This document shows, piece after piece, positions 63,888 to 64,000 of a stretch of 64,000 bases of DNA (the first letter of the stretch is position 1; every line of letters begins with the position of its first letter). The stretch spans positions 124,001 to 188,000 of the forward strand of contig NZ_JACWAB010000002.1 in assembly GCF_020483305.1 (NCBI RefSeq), in the 5' to 3' direction. This stretch comes from Arthrobacter sp. UM1. GTDB taxonomy: Bacteria > Actinomycetota > Actinomycetes > Actinomycetales > Micrococcaceae. Below the pieces are notes generated by a model. That model saw nothing but the letters and a program-made list of their open reading frames with translations. It had not been told where the DNA came from and did not search any database. The translations under genes were made by a program, and so were the position numbers.

Positions 63888-64000
63888 ATGTCCTCCAAAC
63901 GCGCCGGAATCATCGCGCTCATCGTCCTCGCCGTTCTGGTCGCAGGCCTCGGGGCCTTCGTCCTCCAGAAGCAGCGGCAGACCCCGCCGCCACCGGCCGA
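63888..64000 (+). CDS. Membrane-anchored protein, 3' end beyond the window
   Basis: Thirty-seven codons are visible: a short basic start (MSSKRAG) and one membrane helix or signal anchor (IIALIVLAVLVAGLGAFVL), then KQRQTPPPP. GAAGGAA lies about 10 nt before the ATG, and the codons of this frame have the expected G/C third position. Only the N-terminus is visible, so no function can be given; its location after a glycosyltransferase is compatible with a chain-length or export component. Confidence 0.7.
   Translation, partial: MSSKRAGIIALIVLAVLVAGLGAFVLQKQRQTPPPPA

Overview
The window is chromosomal DNA from a high-G+C Gram-positive actinobacterium, most likely a non-sporulating member of the Micrococcaceae (Arthrobacter-like). 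The evidence is very G/C-rich third codon positions, frequent GTG starts, a mycothiol-conjugate amidase (mca), a WhiB-family regulator, families of unknown function typical of actinobacteria (DUF501, DUF3499, DUF4245, DUF4307, TIGR03089), Pmt mannosyltransferase next to rsmI, and the actinobacterial order tatD-rpfB-ksgA-ispE. No phage, transposase or CRISPR array was seen. Nearly everything is core housekeeping DNA in compact operons.

Layout. 1-4300: end of a VOC-fold gene, a 400-bp repeat-rich spacer, then the succinate dehydrogenase operon sdhCDAB (minus strand). 4300-7750: GDP-mannose synthesis (manC), an M20 amidohydrolase and a luciferase-like oxidoreductase. 7890-16300: a nucleoside scavenging module, with a BMP-type lipoprotein, ABC ATPase, two permeases, cytidine deaminase, thymidine phosphorylase and adenosine deaminase. 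16300-21900: mazG, enolase, a DivIC/FtsB-like divisome protein, DUF501, Ppx/GppA and NDH-2. 21977-22052: an unusual tRNA gene with a UAA anticodon but a short variable loop. 22180-25650: BI-1-like membrane protein, aldose epimerase and threonine ammonia-lyase. 25770-33000: greA, DUF4307, mca, a small membrane protein, hemolysin III, cis-prenyltransferase, PIN-PhoH ATPase, a lone A24 prepilin peptidase, NUDIX and a glutamine amidotransferase. 33150-37000: fumarase, beta-carbonic anhydrase, DUF4245 and glpX. 37080-43040: a minus-strand cell-envelope and purine run (FemX-like, manA, LCP, purE, purK). 43140-48000: GtrA, TIGR03089, WhiB2-like, zincin-like, DUF3499, ahcY. 48060-53200: L,D-transpeptidase, DUF1461, acyl-CoA synthetase, Pmt. 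53260-64000: rsmI, aldehyde dehydrogenase, tatD, an RpfB-like protein without its lytic domain, a KsgA-IspE fusion, ABC-F ATPase, then an acetyltransferase/glycosyltransferase pair that may begin a polysaccharide locus.

How the genes work together. SdhABCD and FumC are consecutive TCA-cycle steps. NDH-2 feeds electrons to quinone. ManC, ManA and Pmt make and use mannose donors for mannosylated envelope products, while LCP, the L,D-transpeptidase, the FemX-like protein and the prenyltransferase act on wall polymers. The nucleoside module takes up nucleosides and opens both purine and pyrimidine salvage.

Most notable: a single open reading frame joins the rRNA dimethyltransferase KsgA to the isoprenoid kinase IspE through five tandem 15-nt repeats; the RpfB homologue beside it has a proline-rich tail where the lysozyme-like domain should be; the UAA-anticodon tRNA lacks the long variable arm expected of tRNA-Leu; and at least 18 genes have a TANNNT box 6-8 nt before the start codon, which points to pervasive leaderless transcription. 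All functional calls come from reading the sequence; no database search was run.
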